From contig BDDD01002279.1 of assembly GCA_001972305.1 (NCBI GenBank), positions 186,001 to 250,000 on the forward strand: a stretch of DNA of 64,000 nucleotides. Reading direction: 5' to 3'. This DNA is from Cephalotus follicularis. Lineage: Eukaryota > Streptophyta > Magnoliopsida > Oxalidales > Cephalotaceae. Every line of letters begins with the position of its first letter. Positions within the stretch are counted from its first letter, which is position 1. Shown in pieces: positions 33,857 to 46,890 of this stretch. The notes beneath the pieces are model-generated. The model saw only the letters and a program-made list of their open reading frames with translations, was not told the origin of the DNA and searched no databases. A program made the translations under genes and the position numbers.

Positions 33857-36557
33857 TGTCACACCAGTCTCGACCGAGGAGGATGTGACCACCACGTGGA
33901 AAGCTTCCTTTCGGAAACCTCTACGTGATATCGTAAAATCAGTTTGAAAACTACTTAAAACCATACAATTAATTTAAAAATTATAAAGTTGAACTTTTCT
34001 AAAACTTAAAAATAATTCTAACTCTTAAATTTTTACAAAAATCGGGCATGAAGTATCCATTTATCGAACTATACCCCCTGTAAAGGAAAATACATTTTAT
34101 AAAATGGGCTCAACCCTCAACAACACACTTCCGTAGAAGGAAATCCACAATTTAAAACAGGTAATAATAAAAAGGTCGGGCTCAGCCTCGACCAAACGGA
34201 AGTAAAATAATTGAAGTAAATTTAATATATACAAACATAGTTATGAAATATAATAACTCCCCAAAGTGCCCCAAGTGCATGAAATGCAGAAATGAGGCAT
34301 GCAGACTTGGTAGGCGTACTAAGTAGCTCCTCGTAATACCTTGACTAACGGATACAATAGAAAAGTAAGCTCGACGTGAGAGCTGAACCACCGGTCTCAA
34401 AATTGAAAGAAAAATAAAACAGGGAGGGGGTTAGTCCACAAGACTAGTGAGATGAAACAAAAAAGAGTCAGGATACACTCACTCGCCTATACTCGAAGTT
34501 CAAATCAAAATACTTGTATCAGTATACAGATAAGCAGAATTAAAACAGAGTAAACATAATTTAAAACAGAATTAGGACAGAATAATACAAAATAATATCA
34601 TAAATAAAATAGAGTAATATCAGAAGTAAAACAGAGTAATACAGGTAATGCAAGGGTCCTTGATAGTAATAATGACGCCTGAGCCCCGTTGGGCCGAACA
34701 TCCAGCAGAAAGTGACGTAGGCACCGTCGTACCTATGTATCAACAGAGCTCCATACACGTGCAGAGATAAGCCACTAAGGTGGTAACAGTATCATCAATG
34801 ATCTAAGTCCCTAAGTGCATCAACAATGTATACTCTTTAAAACATGTATTTAAAGCAGAAGTCGAATTGACTTAAAAATCTTTGATGTAAAGCTAATTTA
34901 TAGAAGACATAGGCCGTGAGTACGGCTACTAGTTTCAATTTAATATTTCATAATATAATTGAAAAGAATTTTCAGAAATCTATAAAAAACATTAACAGCA
35001 TTTCATAATTAAAATGACTAAACAGAAAGTTCCACTCACAGTACGACGTGCAACTACGTCTGGCCGTCTCCACCCGGCCTAGCAACAGGAGCAGGGTCCT
35101 TTGCTATACGGACAACAAACAGATATATACAAGTTAAATCAGACTTGAAAATTAAGTAGAAAATCCAAACACGTACTATGTCGTGCAATGCTTTATACAA
35201 TTGAATGTATACATATGTCAGAAAACTATAACCGACCTATACTATCAACAATAGCAGAAATACGATTATAAAAACATTGTTTAAACCTTTCACAAAGGCC
35301 GATGGCCTAAAATCACATACTGGTTTATCAAATTGTAACATTTAAAGTCCATATAAGTTTTTTAAACTATTAAAACTAAAATCCAGTGACAGTCCATTAT
35401 CCAATGGCCCAAAAGAAACCCGGAGGGTTCTCAACGGGTGCCAATTTTTACAGTTAAAGCGTCCAGGATATCCAGAATACGTTACAACCTCACAAACAGA
35501 TCAAATATGCTTAAAAATAGATAGTAAAGTGATTAAACGAAGCTAACACTGAAACTGATGCATCAGGACAAAAAAACCAATGTTAAAGAGAGAAAAATTG
35601 AATCGTTCAATGCCTTACCAAAGTCTAAATTGGACGAAACTTGAACCAGAAGATCAGTGGAGGATGAGGGTCAGAATGGTGGTGGTGCCGACAGAACGCC
35701 GCAGCTGGAAGATGGCGCGTGAGTGTCACACAAATCCTTTCCGGCCTCGGTTGGTCACGGGGCTGGTGATGTTAGCTTCATCTCGTCAAAAGGAGTCGGG
35801 TTATTGTCTCAGAACTCTGAACGGAGCACGGAAATGGGTTCATCATAGTAGTACAAGCCGTGAGCTTCCGGTGGTTTTTTCAGTCACTTCTGGTGGTTAA
35901 ATTACGATGATCCTTCAAACTTTTTGGTAGGCCGACATAGGGGCTTTCAGATGGTGGTGGTAGGACCTTGGTCAACGTCGGTGCATGGAGGTCAACTACG
36001 GTCAACAACAACAGATGGTGGTAACTTTTGTGACAGAAGGAAGCCCCGGCAGAGAGGAGTCCAATGATGGTGGTCTTGCATCGATCCGATACCGGGAAGA
36101 CTTCGAACAACAAGGTTAAATGTTTGTGTGTATAGTGAGAGAGAGAGAGAGAGGAAAAATGGAAATGAGAGATAAATGGGAGAAGATGAGCTTTTATAGG
36201 CCACGGCCCGACCAGTCGTCTGATCCTTGTACCGATTCATCAATGATTGGTCACTTGATATTTTTATCAGTTTAACAAATATAAGGTAGTTTTGGTAATT
36301 GAAAAGCAGATAAAATACAATATCAGTTAATACCGTTAAAAGGTACGCGAATTTACGGAAAAGTTTAAAAGCATTTTAGAAAAATCTAATCGATCAAGGA
36401 TATAATTTCTTAAGTAGTACAAAATAACATAAAACTTGAGTTATGTGTATGATAAGTTATGTATGCCATGTATGAAATTATGCGACTCACTGACAGACAA
36501 AAAGCCACTTGGCTCATAGGGACAAGTTTAGAAATTGACTGGGACACGGGTATCACA
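33857..36557 (-). repeat. 3' LTR of the Tekay-like element
   Basis: TGTCACACC...GGGTATCACA. TATAAAAG on minus at 36191-36198, followed downstream by a (CT)n-rich leader (36136-36160). The hairpin block copy is at 34421-34446. Open frames at 35580-36243 are not conserved in frame between the two LTRs. Confidence 0.9.
34421..34446 (-). promoter_or_regulatory. Conserved LTR hairpin block (copy 3)
   Basis: On minus: TAGTC-ttgtg-GACTA then aCCCCCTCCCTG. Same arrangement as at 3792 and 14435. Confidence 0.5.
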
Positions 36558-36575
36558 AACAGATCCTCCTTAACA
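36558..36575 (-). other. Polypurine tract of the Tekay-like element
   Basis: Read on minus: TTAAGGAGGATCTGTT next to the 3' LTR. The neighbouring 'cagaattttgtccccgaaattc' closely matches the 3' end of the non-autonomous element at 436-460. Confidence 0.75.
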
Positions 36576-36599
36576 GAATTTTGTCCCCGAAATTCACTG

Positions 36600-38040
36600 A
36601 CCTAAGCTGTCAAAAAAAGAGGATACTACCTCCTCATCTCATCCTCACGCTCCCAAGTAGCCTCCTCTACTATGTGATTTTTGCACAGAACCTTGACCAA
36701 AGGTATCGTCTTGCTGCGCAAGACCTGATCTTGCTTATCAAGTATCTGAACTGGAAGTTCCTCATACACTAACTCTGGTAACTGCTCTGCTGTCAAATCC
36801 ACTGGAGTCTCTAGGATATGCGATGGGTCAAGAATGTACTTCCTCAAAACTGATATATGCAAGACATCATGGATGCGCTCTAAATTTGGAGGAAAACAAT
36901 CTTAGGCTACTGCTCCAATCCATTCAACTATCTCATAAGGCCCGATCTAGCGGGGACTCAGCTTCCCACGTCGGCCGAACCTAATCACCCCAGTGAAGGG
37001 CGATACTCAAAGAAAAACTCTATCTCTGACCTCAAACTCCAAGTCCTTGTGGCGCCTGTTCGCATAAATTTTCTGTAGGCTCTGAGCTGCTCGAATCGTC
37101 TCCCGGATAACCTCCACCTTCTCAGAGGTGATCTGAACAATCTCTGGACCCAGAAGTCTCATCTCGCCTACCTCGTCCCAGCATAAAGGCGTCCTACACC
37201 GCCTACCATATGAAGCCTCATAAGGCGCCATCTCGATGCTCGTCTGATAGATGTTGTTGTAAGCAAACTCTATCAGTGCCAAGTGTGTATCCCAACTACC
37301 CAAAAAGTCCATCACACACGTCCTGAGCATATCTTCCAAAATCTGAATGTTGCGCTCTGACTACCCGTATGTCTGAGTATGATAGGTTGCACTGAAACTC
37401 AGTCTCGTACCCATAGCACTCTGTAGATGTGGCCAGAACCTCGATGTAAACCTCGGATCTCTATCTGAGACAATGCTGACTGGTGCCCCATACAATCTGA
37501 CTATCTCTGTAATATACAACTCTGCCAGTCTGTCCAAGTCATAAGTAATCCGAATAGGCAAAAAGTGAGCCGACTTGGTCAGTCGGTCCACTATCACCCA
37601 AATAACATCATGTGCCCTCTGCATCCTTGGGAGTCCTGTGACGAAGTCCATAGTAATATGTTCCCACTTCCAATCGGGAATAGGAAGCGGATGTAACAAT
37701 CCTGAAGGTCTCTGTCACTCTGCCTTGACCTACTAACAGGTCATACATCTGGATACATACTCAACTATATCTTTCTTCATGCCACTCCACCAGTAATGCT
37801 CTCTCAAGTCTCGATACATCTTGGTGCTACCAGGATGCATCGACCATACTGAATAATGAGCCTCCTCAAGAATCTCCCGTCTGATAGTCCCAACATTAGG
37901 CACACATAATCTTTGACCATAAATCAAAACTCTATCATCCCGGATAGTGTGATCAGTACGAGTCCCGGCCCTAACTCCATCCATCAACTCAACAAACTCA
38001 AGATACTGACCCTGTGCCTCTCTGATACAGTCCAACATGA
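36600..38040 (-). pseudogene. Gypsy integrase with chromodomain-like C-terminus (broken)
   Basis: The zinc domain is HYSVWSMHPGSTKMYRDLREHYWW...CMTC (about 37735-37870; His and Cys pairs present). The catalytic core is WKWEHITMDFVTGLP (about 37620-37665) and IVSDRDPRFTSRFW (about 37440-37480) with both Asp residues. The third acidic region is degraded: QTYG followed by a stop where the family has Q-T-D-G-Q-(S/T)-E-R. The frame resumes at 37339 (LGSWDTHLALIEFAYNN...YEASYGRRCRTPL). The frame 36626-36862 ends VEEATWERED, the hallmark of the chromovirus C-terminal chromodomain, which in the family helps target chromatin. Confidence 0.85.
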
Positions 38041-38918
38041 TCAGTTTAACTCAGAAACTAGCCAACAAGGCTCCTATGTCCATCACTGATAAGTCAACCT
38101 GCAAAGACCTCAAATCCTCTAACATAGGCAGATACACAGTCCTCAGATGAGTAAGGGAATCAGAAGACTTCCTACTCAAGGCATCTGCAACTACGTTCGC
38201 CCTACCCGGATGGTAGTTAATAGTGCAGTCATAATCTTTGATCAACTCAATCCATCTCCTTTGGCACAGATTTAGCTCTCTCTGAGTAAACAGATACTTC
38301 AAACTTTGATGATCGGTGAAGATCTGACACTACTCTCCATATAGGTAATGCCTCCAGATCTTCAAAGCGAAGACTACTGCTGCTAACTCCAAATCGTGGG
38401 TAGGAGTTCAACTCATGCTTTTTCAATTGTCTGGAAGCATAAGCAACTCCTTCCCATGCTACATCAAAACATACCCCAGACCCTGCAGGGAAGCATCACT
38501 GTACAATATATATCCTCCTCCTGGCGAAGGTAGGGTCAAGACCGGCACAGACATCAATCGAACCTTAAGCTCATGAAAGCTCATCTCATAAGCATCAAAC
38601 TACTCAAAGTGAGCATCCTTCCTAGTCAGGTTCGTCAGAGGCAAAGCTAACAAGGAAAAACCCTCTATGAACTGACAGTAATACCCTGCCAAACCCAGAA
38701 AACTCCTAATCTCTGTCACACTGGCTGGATGCTCCCAACTCAGCCAACTCATCACTGCCTCAACCTTTTTGGGATCCACCTCAATGCCCTGTCCAGAAAC
38801 GACGTGTCCCAAGAAGCCTACCCTGTCAAGCCAAAACTAGCACTTGATAAATTTGGCATACAAGTGCTCGTCCCTCAAGGTCTACAAAACCAACCTCAGA
38901 TGCCCCATATGCTCCTCC
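38041..38918 (-). pseudogene. Gypsy reverse transcriptase C-terminus and RNase H (broken)
   Basis: Continues the RT cut at 41631. EEHMGHLRLVL text at 38885-38918, then [21 protein letters not shown] (about 38750-38812), [14 protein letters not shown], and RNase H pieces ending [24 protein letters not shown] and [16 protein letters not shown] (38180-38302). Several frameshifts and stops lie between 38303 and 38600. Confidence 0.85.
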
Positions 38919-39760
38919 TGTTAGGAACCGATGAGAGTGGCTCTAAACGCAATGGAAGAAAAACATACAAACACCGCAATTATGGGCATTGGGTGTATAG
39001 TGTGATCAATTTTAATTTTCAATCAAATGATTGATCTCCAAGAAATGGGTTCCCCTAACTAATGTCCACAATTGTCCCAATAAGCCCAAGAACCCTAATA
39101 GAGCATGTAGCCAAACCACACAACCAATCCAAGCATATGGGAGAAACGGGTTTGGAGTAAGAGTTGCCATAATCTCTCACCTTTTGTCACAAACAATTGT
39201 ATAAAGGGGACACATACAAAGCCTAAGCAATTGACCCACAAACTCGAACCAAGGCAATCCCTAACCCTAAGGTATCATAATGGTCTCCACCAAAAAAACG
39301 AGGGGATTCCGCCGGGGTAGAGAAAACCCAAGCCAATGTAAAACCACACAAGACAAACAAGAAATTCATATTGGGTTTGGCTAGGGTTGACAAACCCTAG
39401 CCCCAATTTGAATCCACAGAGAAGGGAAACAAGAAATCATTACCTCAAGTGATGGCTCATTCATTCAAGAGTTCCCTCATCACTTTAATTCAAAAACTCC
39501 ATGAAAGCTCCAAGCACCTCCTTAAGCCACTCATAAGGAAGATGATTGATAGAGGTTTAAGTGTTTATCCTACACTATAAACTCTATAGATAAAGATGAG
39601 ATGCAAGGAACAAATCATCTCCACCTATATTGAGATTTGAGGGGTGAAATGATGGTTGAAAATGGCTGCTCTTCATTCCAGACATTTTTGGTGTCGACGC
39701 CTACCCATGGCATCAACGCGTACGCTACCAGATGAAGAGAGAAGGAAAAGACACATCCAG

Positions 39761-39808
<48 letters not shown>

Positions 39809-41630
39809 TCTTTCAAGTGTGTTTTCCAATAAAGACCTCTTGTCTTATATACTCTCTCATAAAGTATTCAAGTCAACTCTCTAACTTCTTGAAAACACTT
39901 CCCTTTCATCTCACTAATCCCTCTTGAATCAGCAAGTGTCGTGTGACAGATAGGATGGCGTCAACGCCATGCGTCTCATCCTACGAATGGCGTCAATGCC
40001 AATGATAAGATGAGACAGGCGCTTCGAAGTTTCCTGTCTGGGCGTCGACCTGTAACCCTCATGGCGTCAACGCGTAAGTCTCTGGATTCCAAAGCGTCAA
40101 CGCATGCTCTCCATGCCGTCAATGCGATGTTTCCTCCTATCATGGCGTCAACGTGTAAGGACGTAAGAGACTTACTATCTCTTCTTATCTCGACGTCAAC
40201 GCCTACCCATGGCGTTAACGCCCATAGCCTTTCTCTTGGCGTCGACGCATACTCTCTATGGCGTCGACGCCCAAGACTAGGATGAGATAGTTCTCTTCTA
40301 TTTTCAACCGTTTTTGCTTGGAGATTTCATCGTGGCATTGCATGGACCTAAATCCAGAAAATGAAATACTTACTTACTAAGCAACATCCTCTTGATGTTG
40401 TCCTTTCACTAAATGACATGTGTCCCTCACACGTCAACCTGTTCAAAGTCAGGCAGGACCCGAAAAGCCTGGTCGATATTCGGTACGCTGATAAATTTCT
40501 CAGAACATCCCGAGTTCTGGTACGACCATCATAATAGTCCTCTCGACTATTCTCAAGATGGCCCCGGTGTGAGCTTTCATCACCCCTAGATCCGTCTATT
40601 ACTACGTCTATCAGTCGTTAACCAGACAGCCAGAGCTTTAAGCCCGTCTTCGACATATGTGTCATGTGTCCCTCATCACTATTGACTCCGACCACGAACT
40701 AGGGCGTGGATAAATGTCCACCCTAGAAACACCGTGACCTTATAAATCTGTGAACACATTGTGACTTCGGCGGATATCCCAGGAATCACCCGATATCCAA
40801 TCCGCCTAAGCCTGGCCAGGTCTTTCAGTCAACAATGGTCAATATCATATAGAGCCATTCATCCATCATTAAGAGTGTGATGATTCCATATTGCGAACTT
40901 CGCTCATACGTCTCAATGCAGCTTCCACATGACCCAGAGACAACCCTTTTGCTAGCACGTGGCTAGTGCTGGGGAAGGCGGAAATCAAAGTCATGCGGTC
41001 ACTACACAATGCATGCCAGCCTCTCAGATCTAAGGATACATAGGCTAAGACCTACTAGTCACCATAGACTATACACTACCAAAAACAATAGGGATCCTAT
41101 TGACAAGGATAATGTCCATCCAGATAGGTCACCTATGGTGGGTCGGTTCAGTATCATGCCTCTTGCACGTACCCCGCATAAGCTTTAGTGCCATCCAAAC
41201 GGCAATGAGAGAAGACGTCCTCCATACAAGGGAGCAAGCATAATATGGAAAGTCTTTGCGGTTCCTCAATCGCCCAGAAAGAGAACCTATGACCTGAAAC
41301 TTTTGTCTGAAGGGACTAATGATCTCATTCTCATTACCTCTCTAGGCATGAGATCCAACCCCCGGTGACAGGGTGCTATATGTGTACTCAGTTGACATGG
41401 AGATCAATTGATCCGCTTTTGACAGTTTGGGATATTACATATAGCCGAGTTTTCCATTGTATAATATATGCACAATTGAACATAACTAGAACATAGAATG
41501 TAGGATAAGAGTGTAAAGTACATACATGCAGCCAACCAAAGGCTTGCATGGATTATTCCAATTAAGGATTGTATCAAAATGTACGACCATTAAACCCCTT
41601 CATGGCTTCTAGGGACACCCAACTCCAACA
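38919..41630 (-). mobile_element. Solo LTR (large copia-like) inside the gypsy RT
   Basis: Bounded by TGTTAGGAACC and CCAACTCCAACA and by CCTCC (38914-38918) versus CCTCT (41631-41635), a target duplication with one mismatch. Removing it rejoins the RT text RSEE with EEHM. There is no coding and no second LTR, so it is a solo LTR of about 2.7 kb. On minus it starts TGTTGGAGTTGGG, as large copia LTRs do. It carries a (GA)n run (39763-39804) and a dense cluster of GTC(G/A)AC motifs (39692-40280). The frame at 40010-40285 reads through that cluster and is not a gene. Confidence 0.75.
39692..40280. repeat. Interspersed GGCGTC(G/A)ACGC motif cluster
   Basis: About fifteen copies, mostly '(A)TGGCGTCAACGC' or 'GGCGTCGACGC', with irregular spacing of 15-60 bases interrupted by the GA run and ordinary sequence. 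Confidence 0.75.
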
Positions 41631-42500
41631 CCTCTTCACTCCTAGAGTATACCATGATGTCATCAATGAATATTACAACAAATCTATCTAGAAAAGGCCT
41701 GAATACTCGGTTCATCATGTCCATGAGCACTGCAGGGTCATTGGTCAACCCAAACGGCATAACCAAGAACTCATAGTGTCCATACCGAGTCCTGAAAGCC
41801 GACTTAGGTACATCCTCCTCCCGAATCCTTGAATGATGATACCCAGAACGAAGATCTATCTTGTAAACACATTGGCTCCCTGAGGCTGGTCAAATAGATC
41901 ATCAATGCGTATCAGAGGATGCTTATTGGCACCGTAACCCAGTTGAGCTATCTGTAGTTGATGCAGAGGCGAAGGGTACCATCCTTCTTCTTTACAAACA
42001 AAACTGGTGCACCCCACGAAGAACTACTGGGTCTGATGAATTCCTTCTCGATCAACTTTTGCAATTGAGATTTGAGCACTTTGCGCTCAGCTGGTGCTAT
42101 CCTGTAAGGTGCTAGAGAAATCAGGGCCAAACCTAGTGTCAAATTTATCCCAAACTCAACCTCACGCTCTGGCGGTAACCATGGCAACTCATCTGGGAAC
42201 ACATCAGGAAACTCACTAGCTACAGATATATCCTTTAACCTCAACCCAGAGATCCTCGTGTCTACTATATGAGCCAGATAACCCTGGCATCCCCTATGTA
42301 ATAACCTCATGACTGACAAAGCTAAAATCATACAAGTCGGCAAAATACGGCGCTCCCTGACTAACTCCAACTCCGTGTCATCCGGTAAATGGAAAGTAAC
42401 CACTCTTCTAAAGCAATCCACTCTCCCCCGATGAGCGACTAACCAATCCATCCCTAGGATCGCGTCGATATCATGCATCTCTAACGGTATCAAGTCTGCC
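41631..42500 (-). pseudogene. Gypsy protease end and reverse transcriptase N-terminal part (broken)
   Basis: The frame 41948-42556 reads [29 protein letters not shown] (protease downstream part), then [49 protein letters not shown] and LRLCINYR (RT fingers). After a frame change, [21 protein letters not shown] (about 41645-41710) has the catalytic Asp-Asp intact. It is cut by the solo LTR directly after RSEE. Confidence 0.85.
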
Positions 42501-42571
42501 GGCAGATCACGACCTCCTATCAAAATACTACAACCCCGATACACCCTCTTGACCAAGAAACTCTGACCTAT

Positions 42572-44090
42572 CTAGGTAGACACAGCTAAGGTATAACCCA
42601 AATCATTCAACACTCGGTTAGCATAAATGCGGAATGCATATGCTAGATATGAAAAAGATGAGCCAATATCTATCAAAACAAGAGCCTCTATACTAAAGAT
42701 AGTGACTGTACCTACAACCACGTCGTGGGCCATCTGAGCCTCCACCTGGAACATAGCATGGACTCTGGTCTGCACTGTCCTTGGCCTGGCTGGCTGTCCT
42801 CTACCGGTTGTCCCTAATGTATTGCCCTGTGGCACTGGCTTTATCCCTCTCTGTCCTGAGCCCTGCTGGGCTGCATACTCATATCCTCTACCAGTACTCT
42901 GTTCACTAGACCTCGCTGATCTCTGTACTGAACCCATGGTAGGAGCTGGCTGAGGGCAATCCCGTACATAATGTCCTGCCTGTCCGCATCTAAAACAAGT
43001 CTGAGCCCTCCCGCCCGCACTCTCCTGGATGAGGACGTCCACAGGTCGCGCAAAAGGGGTAGCCCTGTGCAGGTGCAGTACCTCTAAATCCAGTGCTCTA
43101 ACGGCTCTGCCGAGGCCCCCACTATGTACTGCCCACTGACTGAGTCTGTGTAGGCTGTTGGCTGTAAGCTCCCAGACCCCCAGATCCTAAAAACCCATGA
43201 GTCCCCCCACCAAGAGATCTACCAGAAGATGGTGGAGGTCCTCATCTCCTCAACCCGGTATTGGAACTCTCTCCCTGCTTTAATCCCTGTGAGCTCCTCT
43301 TCCGACCACCATGTTGGCATCTCTGATCCTCCATTCTACGCTCAGTCCTCATGCATGCCTTAACCAACATCCCAAAATCTGTCCACTCTGTCATGGATGC
43401 AGCGTGCCTCAACTCATATCTCAAACAGTCTCTGAACCTCTGGCATCCCTCCTCCTCGTTAGAGACTAGAGAAGGGGCATATCTGGACAAGTCTACAAAT
43501 CTATGCTCATACTCTACTACAGTAATATTACTCTAATGCAACCTGATGAACTCTCTCCTCCGATCCTCTGTATAAACTCTGTGGAAGAAATGTAGGTCAA
43601 ACTCTCTCCGGAAAACTGGCCATGTGATCACTACTGGAGGTGGATATCTATCTCTCAAGGCCTCCCACCAGTGTAAGGCACTCCTATCCAGTAAAAACAA
43701 TGCATACAGAACCCTGCTGTCATCAGTGACACTCATCTGCTAAAAGATTCGCTCTATCCTACGAATCCATGCTTCAGCTACTGCAGGGTTAGTAGTACCA
43801 GAAAAAGTGGTGCCTCCTAGGCATCTCACCTGTTCAATAGGTAGAGTATGTCCTCGAGTGGTGCCAAGTGCCTGTGTAAGCATGGCAACTACCTGAAGAA
43901 GCTCTGACTGTGTAGCACTCGATCAGGTACGCGTGTACTCTAAACAGGTGCCTCCTGCTCAGGTGCCCCACTGACAAACTCAAGCTCTGGCTCTACCTAA
44001 GCAACCGGATATGCGACTCTACCGGGTCATCCTCTGCCCCTCCTACGGGGAGGTCGACCGGCTCCATGAGGTATAGCTACTACCTACACC
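42572..44090 (-). pseudogene. Gypsy gag and protease active-site region (broken)
   Basis: Gag text: NPAVAEAWIRRIERIF (about 43750), LLDRSALHWWEALRDRY (43640-43700), FRREFDLHFFHRVYTEDRRREFIRL, then RYAPSLVSNEEEGCQRFRDCLRYELR (43410-43490). Two knuckles follow: CATCGRPHPGEC (about 43020) and CFRCGQAGHYVRDCP (42955-43000, intact CCHC). The protease active site at about 42670 reads LIDIGSSFSYLA, with D-I-G for the usual D-T/S-G. Stops at about 43530 and 43240 and frameshifts break it. The expected start is near 44090. Confidence 0.8.
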
Positions 44091-44187
44091 ATACATACTA
44101 AAGTCAGACACTGACAAAATATTTAGATGCTATGCATGACATGTAGATGTGTCGACAAAATCTAACAACCTCTCTCTAATAGAAAAA

Positions 44188-46890
44188 TGTCACACAAGTC
44201 CCGACCAAGGCGGATGTGACCACCACGTGGCAAGCCTCCTTTCGGAAACATCGACGTAATATCTTAAAATTAGTTTGAAATCTACTTAAAAACCATACAA
44301 TTAATTTAAAAATCTTAAAGTTGAACTTTTCAAAAACTTGAAAATAATTCTAACTCTTAAATTTTTATGAAAATCAGGCATGAAATATCTGTTTATCGGA
44401 CTATACCCCTTGTAAAGGAAAATACATTTCATAAAATGGGCTCAGCCCTCAGCAACACACTCCCGTAGGATGAAATCCATAATTTAAAACAGTAATGATA
44501 AAAAGGTTGGGCTCAGCCTTGACCAAACGGAAGTAAAATAACTGAAGTAAATTTATTATATACAAACATAGTTATGAAATATAATAGCTCCCCAAAGTAC
44601 CCCAGGTGCATGAAATGCATAAATGAGGCATGCAGACTCGGTAGGCGTACTAAGTAGCTCCTCGTAATACCTCGATTAATGGATACAACAAAGAAGTAAG
44701 CTCGACATGAGAGCTGAACCACCAGTCTCAAAACTGAAAGAAAAATAAAACAGGGAGGGGGTTAGTCCACAAGACTAGTGAGATGAAACAAAAAAGACTC
44801 AGGATACACTCGCTTGCTTATACTCGAAATTCAAATCAAAATACTTCTATCGGTATACAGATAAGCAGAATTAAAATAGAATTAGGACAGAAATAAAATA
44901 GAATAATATCATAAATAAAACAGAGTAATATCAGAAGTAAAACAGAGTTATACAGGTAATGAAAGGGTCCCTGATAGTAATAATGACGCCTAGGCCCGTC
45001 GGGCCGAACTTCCAGCAAAAAGTGACATAGGTACAGTCGTACCTACGTATCAACAAAGCTCCATACACGTGCAGTGATAAGACACTAAGGTGGTAACAGA
45101 ATCATCAATGATCTAAGTCCCCAAGTGCATCAACAAGGTATACTCTTTAAAACATGTATTTAAAGCAAAAGTCGAAGTGACTTAAAAATCTTTACTGTAA
45201 AGCTAATTTATAAAAGACATAGGCCGTGAGTATGGCTACTAGTTTCAATTTAATATTTCAAAATATAATTGAAAAGAATTTTCAGAAATCTATAAAAAAA
45301 CATTAAAAGCATTTCATATTTAAAATGACCAAACAAAAAGTTCCACTCACAATACGACGTGCAACTACGTCTGGCCTTCTCCACCCGGCCTAGCAATAGG
45401 AGCAGGGTCCTCTGCTATACGGACAACAAACAGATATATACAAGTCAGACCATACTCGAAAATTAAGTAGAAAACCCAAACACGTACTATGTCGTGCAAT
45501 GCTTTATACAATGGAATGTATGCAGATATCAGAAAACTATAACCGACCTATACTTCCAACAGTAGCAGAAATACGATTATAAAAACATCGTTTAAACCTT
45601 TCACAAAGGCCAATGGCCTAAAATCACATACTGGTTTATGAAATTGTAACATTTAAAGTCCGTATAAGTTTTTTAAACTATTCAAACTAAAATCCAGTGC
45701 AGTCCATTATCCAAGGGCCCAAAAGAAACCCAGAGGGTTCTCAACGGGTGCCGATTTTTACAGTTAAAGCGTCCAGGATATCCAGAATATGTTACAACCT
45801 CACAAATAGATCAAATATGCTTTAAAATAGATAGTAAAGTGATTAAACAAAGCTAACGCTGAAACCAATGCATTGGGACAGAAAAACCAATGATAAAGAG
45901 AGAAAAATTGAATTGTTCAAGGCCTTACCAAAGTCAAAATTGGACGAAACTTGAACAAGACGATCAGCAGAGGACGAGGGTCAGAATGGTGATGGTGCCG
46001 ACAGAACGCCGCCACTGGAGGATGGTGCGTGAGTGTCACGCATCGCCTTGCCGGCCTCGGTTGGTCACGAGGCTGGTGATGTTAGCTTCATCCCGTCGAA
46101 AGGAGTCGGGCTATTGTCTCAGAACTCTGAACGGAGAACAGGAATGGGTTCATCATAGAAGTACAAGCCGCAAGCTTCCGGTGGTTGTTTCAGGCACTTC
46201 TGGTGGTCAAATGGCGATGATCCTTCAGACTTTTTGGTAGGTCAACGCAGGGGCTTTCAGATGGTGGTGGTAGGACCCTAGTCAGCATCGGTCCATGGAG
46301 GTCAACTATGATCAACGACAACAGATGGTGGTGACTTCGGTGACAAAAGGAAGCCCCAACAAAGAGGAGTCCAATGATGGTGGTCTTGCGTCGATCCGAT
46401 ACCGGGAAGACTTCGAACAACAAGGTTAAAGTTTTGTGTGTATAGTGAGTGAGAGAGAGAGAGAGAGAGAGAGAAGAGAGAAAGAGAGGGAAAAAATGGA
46501 AATGAGAGATAAATGGTAGAAGATGAGCTTTTATACGCCACGGCCAGACCAGTTGTCCGATCCTTGTACCGGTTCATCAATGGACTGGTCACTTGATATT
46601 TTTATCAGTTTAACAAATATAAGGTAGTTTTGGTAATTGAAAAGCAGATAAAATACAATATCAGTTAATACCGTTAAAATGTACGTGAATTTACGGAAAA
46701 GTTTAAAAGCATTTCAGAAAAATCTAATCAATCAAGGCTATAATTTCTTAAATAATATAAAATAACGTAAAACTTGAATAATGTGTATGACAAGTCATGT
46801 ATGCCATGTATGAAATTATGTAACTCACTGACAGACAGAAAGCCACTTGGCTCATAGGGACAAGTTCAGAAATTGACTGGGACACGGGTG
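44188..46890 (-). repeat. 5' LTR of the Tekay-like element
   Basis: Pairs with 33857-36557 over its full length. TATAAAAG on minus at 46528-46535; (CT)n leader at 46448-46475; hairpin block at 44752-44777. The primer site expected just left of 44188 is degraded: minus text CTATTAGAGA resembles GTATCAGAGC only loosely. Confidence 0.9.

Larger units (their letters stand above)
33857..46890 (-). mobile_element. Ty3/gypsy chromovirus (Tekay/Del-like), full length with insertion
   Basis: Two 2.7-kb LTRs (33857-36557 and 44188-46890) enclose, in minus order, gag, protease, RT, RNase H, integrase and a chromodomain-like C-terminus. RT is split by a solo LTR at 38919-41630. LTRs differ at roughly one base in ten by eye over the stretches I compared, so the insertion is old. 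There is no normal 5-bp duplication; instead an imperfect repeat of about 55 bp lies on both sides (33799-33856 and 46893-46944). The right LTR's final CACA is replaced. Confidence 0.9.

Noticed and set aside
35580..36243. Open frames in the Tekay-like 3' LTR, with partners at 45890-46592
   Set aside because: Both LTR copies keep similar frames because they are recent copies of one sequence; overlapping frames are open on both strands and none resembles a protein family.
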